Virus record (IMG/VR): IMGVR_UViG_3300037488_000686
Span: 1-35,472 of that record
Strand: one strand, 5' to 3'
From: a virus
Length of the DNA: 35,472 bases
Shown: one piece after another, positions 23,738 to 31,390 of the stretch
How positions within the stretch are numbered: position 1 is the first letter of the stretch
Layout of the letters: every line of letters starts with the position of its first letter
Translations under genes and position numbers: made by a program
The notes under the pieces: generated by a model
What the model was told of the DNA's origin: nothing
Seen by the model: only the letters and a program-made list of their open reading frames with translations
The model's database searches: none

Positions 23738-24567
23738 CTTGGGTAGCAGCAGCAATCGCAGCATCGGCGGCAGTTGGGTATGCGGGAGCAAGCCAACAGG
23801 CCGGCGCAGCAGAATATGGCGCCCGCCTACAATCCGACGCCGCAGCAGCAGCCCAAGCCCAGCAGCAGGCCAACCTAGACCGCATCAACGCCCAGCAGGC
23901 GCCGCAGCGCAGCATAGGCTACTCGGCGCTCAGTCAGCTTGGCGGGATGCTGCCAGGCCAGCAGCAGCAGTACGACGCCCAGGGCAATGTCATCGGCACG
24001 ACCCAAGGCACCGGCTACCTGACCCAGCAGTTTGGCCCCGACCAGCTCAAAAGCAGCTTGGCGCCCAACTATCAATTCATGTTGCAGCAAGGCCTTGGCG
24101 CTCAGAATCAGGCCATGAACGTCGGCGGCGGCGGAAGCAACATCAACCGGGCTGGCATCAAGTTTGCCGAGGACTACGCCAACAATGCATACCAGAACGC
24201 GATACAAAACTTTACAACTCAACAGACCAACATCTACAACCGCCTTGCCGGGATTGCTGGCATTGGCCAGACTGGCCAGGCGCAGACCAACTTGGCGGGC
24301 ATTGGAGCCACCAACGCCATGGGACAGCTCGGCGTTGGCGCAGCTGGTGCGCAGGCGGGTGGCGCGGTCGGCGCGGCTAACGCGATGGCTGGCGGGCTGC
24401 AGGGGATTGGGAATGCTGGGTACTTGGCTAGCCTCATGAACCCTCAAGGTGGCGCTGGAGTTGTGCCAAACACCTATCAATACGGCGGCGGGTTCGGCAG
24501 CGTGCCAGGCGGCGGCGGCGCCGGCATGAACAACCCATCCGCCTACATTGCACCAGTTGGAGGCTAA
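23734..24567 (+). CDS. P22 gp7-like DNA ejection/transfer protein
   Basis: A 277-residue Gly/Ala/Gln-rich protein. The N terminus WVAAAIAASAAVGYAGASQQ is a hydrophobic, glycine-zipper-like segment as in gp7 and related internal proteins; a Gln/Ala helix follows (about 30-56), then NRAGIKFAEDYANNAYQNAI and a Gly-rich tail. P22 gp7 is 229 residues and leaves the virion with DNA to form the channel across the envelope. Its place before two larger internal proteins supports the call. ATGA overlap with the cupin-like gene. Confidence 0.78.
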   Translation: MTWVAAAIAASAAVGYAGASQQAGAAEYGARLQSDAAAAAQAQQQANLDRINAQQAPQRSIGYSALSQLGGMLPGQQQQYDAQGNVIGTTQGTGYLTQQFGPDQLKSSLAPNYQFMLQQGLGAQNQAMNVGGGGSNINRAGIKFAEDYANNAYQNAIQNFTTQQTNIYNRLAGIAGIGQTGQAQTNLAGIGATNAMGQLGVGAAGAQAGGAVGAANAMAGGLQGIGNAGYLASLMNPQGGAGVVPNTYQYGGGFGSVPGGGGAGMNNPSAYIAPVGG

Positions 24568-24570
24568 ACC

Positions 24571-26001
24571 ATGCCCGATTACGCTTTCACCGTCCCGCAA
24601 GTCCAACCCGTCAGGCAATCGTCCCTGGCGGACATGCTCACCATGGCGCGTGGAGCGCAGGCGTACCAGCAAGAACAGCAGATGAACCCGCTGGAGCTGC
24701 GGGCCAAGCAGATGCAGGTGGAGCAAGCTGCGGCGGTCAATCCGCTGGAGTTGGCGCGGATTGGTGCCGAGTCTCGGGTTGCTACCGGGACTGAAACGCC
24801 GAGAATTGCTCGAGCAGGAAGCGAGGCCGAAACGGCGGCGACTGGCGCCGCATCAGCTGCTCTTAATTTGCAAGCCAACAAAGCCAAGACCATTGCCAAC
24901 GGCTATGTCGGGGCAATCAACGATCCAATGATTTTGGAATCCGCGGCCGGCAAGCCGGTTGACAATGCAAAATTGGTTGATTACATCAACAATTGGGGAC
25001 AACAACAGGCAAAAGCATCTGGCGTTGATCCCGCTGCCGCCAACAATTTGATTGCGCCCTACATCAAAATGGCGCAAGAAAATCCCGCTGGTCTGCGCAA
25101 TTTTCTCATCCAGCGCCATGTTGCAGGCTTGAGCGAGTCCGGGCAGCTTGGGTCTTATCAGACAACTACCCAAGTCACGCCAGAAGGAAGAACTGTTAAA
25201 TTTATTCCAGGCGCTGGAGGAACGCAAGAAGCCACAGTCGGCATTGCTGGTGGCGTCAATACAGCGGCAGCCCCAGCACCGCAGACCGGCGGCGTCACGC
25301 AACAACAAATGGCTGGCGCACCTTTGCCATACCCGATTAGAAGCGCCGCCCAGCAATACATACCCGAGCCTAGCGAAGCAGCAGATGCCGCAAAAGGTCA
25401 GGCATACCGCGAAGGATTGGTTGCTAGGCAGTCGGAAATGACTTCGGCGAAGCGCAGCATGAGTGAAGTTGAAGCAAAAGCAAAAGAATTGGAGCAAGGT
25501 TTTTTGCCAACTTCCGGGGTGGCGGGAGCAATTAGAAGAAAAATATCAGGATGGGCGGGCGATCCAACTTACATAGAATTGAGCAAAGACCTTGCCAATG
25601 TGCAGATTGGAAACCTGAAAGCTCTTGGCGGTTCAATGGATACTGTTGCTGGTCAAAGCCTACAAAAGTATGCAAATGGCGATGAAACATACCCGCCAGA
25701 TGTTTTGATAAAAATTGTCCGCAGGAATAAAGCCGATCTGACCAATATTGATATGCAAGCTACTGCTGCGCAAAGATTTAAGCAGCAAGCTGGCGATCAA
25801 AACATGAACAAGTTTAAGCAAGATTGGTCTAGAAATGCTGATTCTAAAGTATTTGAGGCTATAAATCTTTCCAAAGAAATTACCGATCCAAAAGAAAGAG
25901 AAAAGGAATATAATAAATTATTCCCTAATCTTTCCGATAGAAAAGAGTTTCTTGATAAATACAGAAACCTGAAGAAATTATCCGAGACGGGAAGCCTGTA
26001 A
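24571..26001 (+). CDS. P22 gp20-like DNA ejection protein
   Basis: A 476-residue protein (P22 gp20 is 471) between the gp7-like and gp16-like genes. The N-terminal part is helical and Gln/Ala-rich (SLADMLTMARGAQAYQQEQQ and NPLELRAKQMQVEQAAAVNP), the middle has a Pro/Ala linker (about 235-255), and the C-terminal ~150 residues are charged and helical with FKQDWSRNADSKVFEAINLS and EREKEYNKLFPNLSDRKEFL. GGAGG precedes the ATG. The 3' third is AT-richer than the 5' part, indicating a mosaic gene. Call rests on place, size and composition more than motif identity. Confidence 0.72.
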   Translation: MPDYAFTVPQVQPVRQSSLADMLTMARGAQAYQQEQQMNPLELRAKQMQVEQAAAVNPLELARIGAESRVATGTETPRIARAGSEAETAATGAASAALNLQANKAKTIANGYVGAINDPMILESAAGKPVDNAKLVDYINNWGQQQAKASGVDPAAANNLIAPYIKMAQENPAGLRNFLIQRHVAGLSESGQLGSYQTTTQVTPEGRTVKFIPGAGGTQEATVGIAGGVNTAAAPAPQTGGVTQQQMAGAPLPYPIRSAAQQYIPEPSEAADAAKGQAYREGLVARQSEMTSAKRSMSEVEAKAKELEQGFLPTSGVAGAIRRKISGWAGDPTYIELSKDLANVQIGNLKALGGSMDTVAGQSLQKYANGDETYPPDVLIKIVRRNKADLTNIDMQATAAQRFKQQAGDQNMNKFKQDWSRNADSKVFEAINLSKEITDPKEREKEYNKLFPNLSDRKEFLDKYRNLKKLSETGSL

Positions 26002-28355
26002 TGGATGATCTTGAGCAATTTCTTAGTGGCGGCACTGCGGCGGCTCCGGCGGCGGCACCAACGCGCAGCACATCACAACCAAAACAATCAGAATCCACAA
26101 TTATAAAAAGAACTATGGGCGTTTTGCCGGCCATAGATTCAGATTATTTGAATTCCGAAATAAGTAAAACGCAAAAAGATTTGCCAAATATTAAGAATCC
26201 TCAAGATTTGGCAAATGCTCAAACTTATCTTGCTGATCTTCAGCAAAGATTGGGCTCATCCGGGCCGGCGACTCGCTCAATTTCGGCTCCGGCTCCCGCA
26301 ATGGCCCCATCATTAGCCGCACCATCTGGCGATTCTTTGGAGGCATTTCTGTCTGGCGCCTCGGCCTCAGGCGCCCAGCCCCAAGCCCCGGCCCCGGCTC
26401 CCGCCGCCGCTCCAGTAGCCGCCGCACCAGCCGCCACAAAGAGCAAGATCGGCGCCTTGACAGAATCTACCCTTGGCAGCATTGCCGGAGGCCTGGAGAC
26501 CGTAAGCGCTGTTGGCGGCGGCTTGCTGGCACAAATACCCGCTGGCCTGCGCGGCCTGTACGAGCTGGCGACTACGCAAGATTCGGCCAAGGCCGCCAAG
26601 GCGGTTGAGGAGACGCACAAGTTCTTGACCGAGAAGCTGCAACCTAGCACGCCAGAAGGCCAGAAATACCTCAAGGCCACCGCCGATGTGATGGGTAAGC
26701 TCAACATTCCCGCCGAGGCCATCGGGCAATATGCGCTGAAGAAGACCGGATCGCCCGCAATTGCTACGGCGTCCGAAATCTTGCTTAACCCGCTGAACGT
26801 TGTTGGCGCTGTCGGGCCTGCCGCCAAGGCGCTTGGCGCTGGAGCCAAGGCAGCCACCAAAGCAGCCAAGGCCGGCGGCGCTGTTGCGCAAGATTTCTCA
26901 GCCACCGCCGAGGCGTTGCGCACTCAGTTCCAGAACAAGATTGAAGCCACATCGGACGCCATCCGAGCGCAAAGGGCCGGCGGCGTTGCTGCGGCCCCGG
27001 CAGTGCCTGGCGCCGTTGTGCCTGCGGCCACTCCCGCAATGGCGGCTGTCCCGGCTGCGCAACCTGGCGGTCGCCAGTCGGTTGGCGCTGCTGCGGTTGA
27101 TACCGAGACCGGGCGGGTTGCGCAGGCGCAGCAACTCTACGATCCGATCGCCTTGTCCAAGGACCAGGCAACCCGCAACCCAGCGGATGTTCGCTTCGCC
27201 CGCGAGACTGCGAAAGACCCGGTATTCGGCCAAGCGTTGCAAGAGAAGTACGCCAGCGACAACGCCAAGCTCATCAACAACTTGGACATTCACATCAACA
27301 AGACTGGCGCCGAGCTCACCGGCGTTGGGGCTGGCGAGCTTGGCAAAGCGCTTACCGATGTGGTGACGCCTTATCAGGCCGGCATCAAAGGCGCAATTGC
27401 CCCGGCATACGACGCCGCTCGAGCAGCTGGGCAAATGGCCGAGCCGGTAGATGTGGCGGTCTTTCGCAACTACCTCAAAGACCACCAGGCCGAGGCCATC
27501 AATGCGCCAGTCCTCAAAAGCGTAGAGGCCAAGCTCAAAGGATTGACAGAGGGCAAGACCACCATCTCCGTCAACGACCTTGAGGAAATCCGCAAGATGA
27601 CCGGCACGCTGGCGCAGGATTCAGCGCCGAATGCGTACTACGGGCGCCAGGTCATCAAGATGATTGACAAGGCCACCGAAGGCAAGGGTGGCCCGTTGTA
27701 CCAGCAGGCTCGCAAGCTCAATGCCGATTACATGCGTGAGTTCGAGAACACGCCGGTCATCAAGAACATCTTGGCGATGAAGCCTGGCAAGACCCAGCGG
27801 GCGGTCGCCATTGAGGATTTGGTCGAGAAATCCATGCTCAAGGGTCCGCGCTCAGACGTTGAGCAGCTGTTCGCCTCGCTGAACAAGGCCGGCCCCCAGG
27901 GTCAGCAGATGGTCAACGAGCTGCGCGGGTTTGTGGCGCAGAAGATTCGCGACGAGGCCACCAAGAGCGTCACCAAGGACATTAACGGCCTGCCCTACGT
28001 CAGCTCTCACAAGCTCAATTCCATCATCACCGATCTGGACCGCAGCGGGAAACTGGACTACATCTTTGGCAAAGAGCTGGCGGACAAGTACCGCACAATC
28101 AACGATGTGGCCAAGGATGTGCTGACTGTCCCGCAGGGAACAACCAACCCTTCCGGCACGGCGTCCACCATGATAGCGGCCATGACGGAAATGGGAGTGC
28201 AGGCGGCAACGACCGGAATCCCTGTGCCGTTGGTAATGATTGGCAAGCAGATTTACGGCAAGCGCCAGGCGGCCAAAAAAACCACGAAGATCAATGAGTT
28301 CATCAACTACACCAAGCCACAGAAAGCGCCGCCGTTTGGTGGGCCAACGCCATGA
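26001..28355 (+). CDS. P22 gp16-like internal virion/ejection protein
   Basis: A 784-residue protein, longer than P22 gp16 (609). The N terminus carries two copies of a short DxLExFLSG motif (DDLEQFLSGG at the start and DSLEAFLSGA near residue 110), joined by Ala/Pro-rich linkers. A hydrophobic stretch (SIAGGLETVSAVGGGLLAQI, about 160-180) and AIATASEILLNPLNVVGAVG may insert in membranes. The rest is helical. It starts inside the stop of the previous gene (TAATG). Expected to be ejected with the DNA and to complete the trans-envelope conduit. No transglycosylase motif was found by eye. Confidence 0.75.
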   Translation: MDDLEQFLSGGTAAAPAAAPTRSTSQPKQSESTIIKRTMGVLPAIDSDYLNSEISKTQKDLPNIKNPQDLANAQTYLADLQQRLGSSGPATRSISAPAPAMAPSLAAPSGDSLEAFLSGASASGAQPQAPAPAPAAAPVAAAPAATKSKIGALTESTLGSIAGGLETVSAVGGGLLAQIPAGLRGLYELATTQDSAKAAKAVEETHKFLTEKLQPSTPEGQKYLKATADVMGKLNIPAEAIGQYALKKTGSPAIATASEILLNPLNVVGAVGPAAKALGAGAKAATKAAKAGGAVAQDFSATAEALRTQFQNKIEATSDAIRAQRAGGVAAAPAVPGAVVPAATPAMAAVPAAQPGGRQSVGAAAVDTETGRVAQAQQLYDPIALSKDQATRNPADVRFARETAKDPVFGQALQEKYASDNAKLINNLDIHINKTGAELTGVGAGELGKALTDVVTPYQAGIKGAIAPAYDAARAAGQMAEPVDVAVFRNYLKDHQAEAINAPVLKSVEAKLKGLTEGKTTISVNDLEEIRKMTGTLAQDSAPNAYYGRQVIKMIDKATEGKGGPLYQQARKLNADYMREFENTPVIKNILAMKPGKTQRAVAIEDLVEKSMLKGPRSDVEQLFASLNKAGPQGQQMVNELRGFVAQKIRDEATKSVTKDINGLPYVSSHKLNSIITDLDRSGKLDYIFGKELADKYRTINDVAKDVLTVPQGTTNPSGTASTMIAAMTEMGVQAATTGIPVPLVMIGKQIYGKRQAAKKTTKINEFINYTKPQKAPPFGGPTP

Positions 28356-28615
28356 TGCCCCAACTCCCCGCCGACAAGGCCAACCACGCCATCTACGGCG
28401 CGCTGATCTTCCTGCTGGCCCTGGCCATCCTACGCCGGCCTGACGCAGCCTATGGCCTAGTGGTGCTTGCCGCAGTGGGCAAGGAGGCGCTCGACTGGCT
28501 CTCCAACCAACGAGCCATCAAGGCGGGCCTAACGCCAACGCATGGCGTAGAATGGTTCGATGCCCTGGCAACTTGCGCCGGTGGGGCGGTGCCACTGCTC
28601 GCAAGGATGCTCTGA
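28352..28615 (+). CDS. Small membrane protein (87 aa), possible lysis or late function
   Basis: KANHAIYGALIFLLALAILR and AAYGLVVLAAVGKEALDWLS give two hydrophobic segments, then HGVEWFDALATCAGGAVPLL a third, weaker one. The HxxYG...GKExxDW...WxDxLAT pattern is seen in small phage and bacterial membrane proteins of the YfiM/DUF2279 type; no function is established. Because a clear holin exists on the other strand, this may be an anti-holin, second holin or virion-linked membrane protein. ATGA overlap with gp16-like and TGATG with the next gene. Confidence 0.65.
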   Translation: MMPQLPADKANHAIYGALIFLLALAILRRPDAAYGLVVLAAVGKEALDWLSNQRAIKAGLTPTHGVEWFDALATCAGGAVPLLARML

Positions 28616-28851
28616 TGGATTCACAACACCTGATCGACATTGGCCTGGCTACCGCTTGCGCCGTCACCGGCTGGTTCGCAAGGGAGCTGTGGGCAGCGGT
28701 CAAAGAGTTGAAATCCGACCTGACCCGCCTATCGGTCGAGCTACCCAAGACCTACGTCACCCGCGACGATTACCGCTCAGACTTGAAAGAAATCAAAGAC
28801 ATGCTGGCGCGCATCTTTGACAAGCTGGACGGCAAGGTCGACAGGTCATAG
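28615..28851 (+). CDS. Membrane-anchored coiled-coil protein (78 aa)
   Basis: A short N-terminal hydrophobic segment (LIDIGLATACAVTGWFA) leads into a charged helix (AAVKELKSDLTRLSVELPKT) and the conserved-looking end TYVTRDDYRSDLKEIKDMLARIFDKLDGK. This architecture resembles small haemolysin XhlA-like or holin-associated proteins of phages. ATG 28615 is chosen for the TGATG junction with the preceding gene. It is the last rightward gene; only 9 bp separate it from the convergent XF1762 gene. Confidence 0.7.
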   Translation: MDSQHLIDIGLATACAVTGWFARELWAAVKELKSDLTRLSVELPKTYVTRDDYRSDLKEIKDMLARIFDKLDGKVDRS

Positions 28852-28860
28852 CACCCTCTC

Positions 28861-29289
28861 CTAGCGAATACGCGCAACATCCGCCGACCCTATGTCGGAG
28901 CGTTTCCGACTTGGCGCATCCCAGCCCTTCCGGGCCGGAAGTTGCGCAGCAACTGCCCAACCAGCACCGCGCAACGACGCGCCGGACTCATCATGTTGCG
29001 TGTACGTCACGCACTTTGCATAGCCGAGCGCAGTAGCTGCGCGGCAGATGGCGCCATACAGTTTTGAGTTGGCGTTGCGCGTCCCATCGGTGCAAGTGCG
29101 CGTCACTTCCAACGTCAACCCGTCATCAAGCATCCGCGCTACTGGTCGGCCAGCGGTCGCCGTACCCACAAGAACGTCATCGACAAACAGGCCAACGCTG
29201 AACTTGTGACCGATTGGCGGCTTGTTGTGCCGGTGGTGCTCGCGCACATACTCTTGCGCCAACTTGAGCGATATGGGAGCGATTTTCAT
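28861..29289 (-). CDS. XF1762-family (GNAT-like) protein
   Basis: A 142-residue protein matching the XF1762 family: YVREHHRHNKPPIGHKFSVG, VGTATAGRPVARMLDDGLTL, EVTRTCTDGTRNANSKLYGA and TYTQHDESGASLRGAGW. The family is regarded as N-acetyltransferase-like and is frequent in phages; its substrate is unknown. It is the last gene of the leftward unit, coupled by ATGA to the gene upstream. Its presence together with the Mom-like enzyme, also a GNAT-type fold, raises the possibility of a second transfer reaction on nucleic acid or protein, but nothing in the sequence shows the target. Confidence 0.85.
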   Translation of the reverse strand: MKIAPISLKLAQEYVREHHRHNKPPIGHKFSVGLFVDDVLVGTATAGRPVARMLDDGLTLEVTRTCTDGTRNANSKLYGAICRAATALGYAKCVTYTQHDESGASLRGAGWAVAAQLPARKGWDAPSRKRSDIGSADVARIR

Positions 29290-29507
29290 AGCAGCGCCGA
29301 GATACCCACAGTCACCATCTCGCTCTTGAGTTTCGACGGGTTGGTCTTGGCCATCACCCGCAACGCCACGGCGGCAAACGTCTCTATCCCGGCCCAGGCA
29401 TCCTCAATGTGCGGATCATTGAGCGCCAGGATATGCGCTCTGATCGTCAGGACGTCAGCCGTGTAGGCTTCGCGTATGGCGTCTATGGCGGCTTTGGTGG
29501 GTCTCAT
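29286..29507 (-). CDS. Unknown small protein (73 aa)
   Basis: Begins MRPTKAAIDAIREAYTADVL at 29507, chosen because this ATG overlaps the stop of the preceding gene (ATGA); an in-frame ATG at 29519 is the alternative. Ends overlapping the XF1762 gene start by ATGA. Mostly helical, with no motif I recognise. Confidence 0.65.
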   Translation of the reverse strand: MRPTKAAIDAIREAYTADVLTIRAHILALNDPHIEDAWAGIETFAAVALRVMAKTNPSKLKSEMVTVGISALL

Positions 29508-29899
29508 CGCTGCATCCATTCGCCAAGCTGAAACACGCTGTTAGGGGCGTTGACAACGAAAAGTTTCGCCTTGCGTCTAGGCGCCAGTTCTTCCGCGTCA
29601 ATCCGCGTCAACATCTTGGCCACCCGGTTGGCCTTTGCCGCTTTGCACTGCAAACGCCGTTTTGTCCAGCGGCAGGCGTTCAGCTCTTGCGCAACCTGCG
29701 GCGACGCCCAGCGGGATGTGACCCCGCTGCCTGACACGCCTATCAACCCCATCTTGCGGGCAAGATGTAGAACTTTCTTTGTCTTGAAATGCGTGATTGC
29801 CATCCGCTTGCAAAGGGCAATTGCACTCGCCCCCGCCGGGTACTCCCGCGCTAGGTTGGCGGCGAGGTGAACTAGGAGTTCTGTGTCAGGATGCATCAT
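29504..29899 (-). CDS. Putative winged-helix DNA-binding protein (131 aa)
   Basis: The segment ASAIALCKRMAITHFKTKKVLHLARKMGLIGV (about residues 23-54) has the helix-turn-helix and wing spacing of small winged-helix proteins, followed by SRWASPQVAQELNA and a very basic region (KRRLQCKAAKANRVAKML). A phage regulator of late leftward genes is a reasonable guess. ATGA junctions at both ends bind it to the coupled gene row. Confidence 0.6.
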   Translation of the reverse strand: MMHPDTELLVHLAANLAREYPAGASAIALCKRMAITHFKTKKVLHLARKMGLIGVSGSGVTSRWASPQVAQELNACRWTKRRLQCKAAKANRVAKMLTRIDAEELAPRRKAKLFVVNAPNSVFQLGEWMQR

Positions 29900-30084
29900 T
29901 TGACCCCAATCAAGTCAGGCCGGTTAGCCCTCAACCAGGCCAACAACTCCAGCAGATCAACTGAGGTGCCGTTGAAGCCACCTTCGTTCCACGCGGATAC
30001 CACTAGGCGCCCGTTGTCTTCCACCTGAAGTTTTACGTCAAGTCCTTCCGCGTACTCCGTCACGCCGTGCATTATTTCAGTCAT
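29896..30084 (-). CDS. Unknown small acidic protein (62 aa)
   Basis: Contains EGLDVKLQVEDNGRLVVSAW and GTSVDLLELLAWLRANRPDL: two strands and a helix, a compact fold with no recognised family. Start overlaps the end of the 63-aa gene by 8 bp and the end overlaps the winged-helix gene as ATGA. Confidence 0.65.
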   Translation of the reverse strand: MTEIMHGVTEYAEGLDVKLQVEDNGRLVVSAWNEGGFNGTSVDLLELLAWLRANRPDLIGVK

Positions 30085-30268
30085 TTGACCCCCTGATGTG
30101 CCGAAGCGCGCACTCGTAGTGCTTTGGCCCCCATGACCAGCAGTCAGCGCTGTGCGTGCCGGTATGCCCGTCTCTAGCGTCTTGGTACTTGAGTTCGCGC
30201 TTGAGGCGCTCGTTCTCTGCTAGGGCATCGCCTAGCAGGAGGTCTAGGTTTCTCTCGGTCTCAGTCAT
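30077..30268 (-). CDS. Small coiled protein with Cys/His end (63 aa)
   Basis: An N-terminal coiled helix (NLDLLLGDALAENERLKREL) is followed by GTHSADCWSWGPKHYECALR, a Cys/His motif that recurs in short phage proteins (GTHxxxCxxWGPxHYxC). It may bind a metal. Function unknown. ATGA overlap with the preceding gene. Confidence 0.68.
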   Translation of the reverse strand: MTETERNLDLLLGDALAENERLKRELKYQDARDGHTGTHSADCWSWGPKHYECALRHIRGSND

Positions 30269-30435
30269 GTGCTCCGCTCCTTTTCTTTTGGCCCGTTAAA
30301 CACAACCATGCCAAGCTGGTCAAGCATTACTGCTTTCAAGCGTTCCCGATCTTCTTCTGCGTATTTGTTGGCAACTTCTTCCATAATTTTCCAAATGCTT
30401 GCGGCAACTTCTTTTGCTGGAATTATGGTGTTCAT
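30265..30435 (-). CDS. Unknown small protein (56 aa)
   Basis: MNTIIPAKEVAASIWKIMEE starts at 30435 and overlaps the stop of the Cys-containing gene upstream (ATGA); its own stop overlaps the next start (ATGA). Predicted helical with charged repeats. AT-richer than its neighbours. No family recognised; gene status rests on the coupled junctions. Confidence 0.6.
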   Translation of the reverse strand: MNTIIPAKEVAASIWKIMEEVANKYAEEDRERLKAVMLDQLGMVVFNGPKEKERST

Positions 30436-30593
30436 GTTTTCTTCTCCTCTACCGGGTCAGCCCAGCGCCCACACTTGTTGCACTGCCAATTGATGCGGTC
30501 GTAACAATCACGTTTAATTTCACCACCGCCGTGAAACCAACTGCACCACCATTTTCTCATAGTGATGATGCCCTCGATTGCCCAGGGGTTCAT
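30432..30593 (-). CDS. Small zinc-ribbon-like protein (53 aa)
   Basis: C17 and H21 near the start, C30, and the pair C38-x2-C41 (QCNKCGRW) suggest a single zinc site. Trp-rich N-terminal part (MRKWWCSWFHGGG). ATG 30593 overlaps the stop of the 86-aa gene; ATG 30560 in the same frame is an alternative. Function unknown, probably nucleic-acid or protein binding. Confidence 0.6.
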   Translation of the reverse strand: MNPWAIEGIITMRKWWCSWFHGGGEIKRDCYDRINWQCNKCGRWADPVEEKKT

Positions 30594-30850
30594 GGTTTAA
30601 GTCCAAAATGTTCGTGCATGTCATTTATTAGCTCAACTGCCCAAACTGGGGCAGCGTATTGAGCCGCTTCGTTTTCAACTATTTGGGCGCACTTCAGCAC
30701 GATGAGATTGGCAAACATCTCCAACTCCTCGGTAGTAATATGAGAAGTCTTGTAACCCTCAAACGTACCAAAGACCAGCGCCGTGCCTATGACGTTCGTT
30801 TTAATGTTCATGCCAGCCTGCTCGGCTAACTGTTTGATTTGTTCGTTCAT
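30590..30850 (-). CDS. Conserved small phage protein (86 aa)
   Basis: Begins MNEQIKQLAEQAGMNIKTNV and continues with LEMFANLIVLKCAQIVENEA and a C-terminal HEHFGLKP. This N-terminal helix plus FANLIVxKCAxIVE arrangement is very common in small uncharacterised proteins of environmental phages. No function known. It follows the holin gene with an ATGA overlap. Confidence 0.7.
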   Translation of the reverse strand: MNEQIKQLAEQAGMNIKTNVIGTALVFGTFEGYKTSHITTEELEMFANLIVLKCAQIVENEAAQYAAPVWAVELINDMHEHFGLKP

Positions 30851-31215
30851 TTCTTCAACGCTCCAGCTATAGCAGGCACAATCTTCTCGACACTGCGCCC
30901 GATGACGTAACCACCCAAGCCAAGCTCCACAATACTCCAGAGCTTCAGCACTTCAGCCTCAGTGATATTAGGAGCAGACCAACCCAGCCAGCGAGCCACG
31001 ATCAGCCCACCGAATGTCAGCATGAGGATGGGTCGCCAGCAAGCAGCAAGCCAATGATCCGACTGTGCTTCTGCCTGGACAATTGCTGCCTGCCCAGCAA
31101 ACATGGTCAATGCCATCTGCACCTTCTGGCGCTCGGCCTCGCCTGCATCAGGCCATATCTTGTCGATAATTGTCTTGCCCGCGTCTAGCGCAGCGGTAAG
31201 GGGGTCAAGACTCAT
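30847..31215 (-). CDS. Holin, 3TM-type
   Basis: A 122-residue membrane protein of the GTA/3TM holin family: amphipathic N-terminal part with IIDKIWPDAGEAERQKVQMA, then WLAACWRPILMLTFGGLIVA (about 55-74) and a second hydrophobic span LWSIVELGLGGYVIGRSVEK (about 92-111); the short charged C terminus ends ALKK. It should open the inner membrane so that the lysozyme encoded two genes upstream reaches the wall. Start overlaps the end of the 61-aa gene by 11 bp. Confidence 0.85.
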   Translation of the reverse strand: MSLDPLTAALDAGKTIIDKIWPDAGEAERQKVQMALTMFAGQAAIVQAEAQSDHWLAACWRPILMLTFGGLIVARWLGWSAPNITEAEVLKLWSIVELGLGGYVIGRSVEKIVPAIAGALKK

Positions 31216-31390
31216 CGTTTTTCTCCACGGGCAACATGAACAACTTCAAGAGCATCTCCCTGCAATCCACCAGAAGTTTTATTTCCTCATCCCAATCACC
31301 ATGATCACAGCCAAAATATTCATGGCTCATGCAGTAGATCATTTTGTCGATGCGAGGTATTAAACTGCGGTAGATCGGTACTTCTTTCAT
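31205..31390 (-). CDS. Unknown small protein between lysozyme and holin (61 aa)
   Basis: MKEVPIYRSLIPRIDKMIYC at 31390 is preferred to ATG 31396 because it overlaps the lysozyme stop (ATGA) and has AGGAG 7 bases upstream. It contains YFGCDHGDWDEEIKLLVDCR, acidic with one Cys/His group. No membrane segment, so it is not itself a spanin or holin; it may regulate lysis or be unrelated. Confidence 0.65.
   Translation of the reverse strand: MKEVPIYRSLIPRIDKMIYCMSHEYFGCDHGDWDEEIKLLVDCREMLLKLFMLPVEKNDES

Noticed and set aside
26240-26923. Open frame antisense to the gp16-like gene (227 codons)
   Set aside because: Its Ala/Pro-rich translation is the complement of Ala/Pro linkers in the real gene; no ribosome site or family pattern.
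28881-28910. Overlapping hairpins CCGAC/GTCGG and GTCGGA/TCCGAC near the convergent junction
   Set aside because: Stems are only 5-6 bp, lie within the XF1762 coding region, and have no U tract; not enough for a terminator call.
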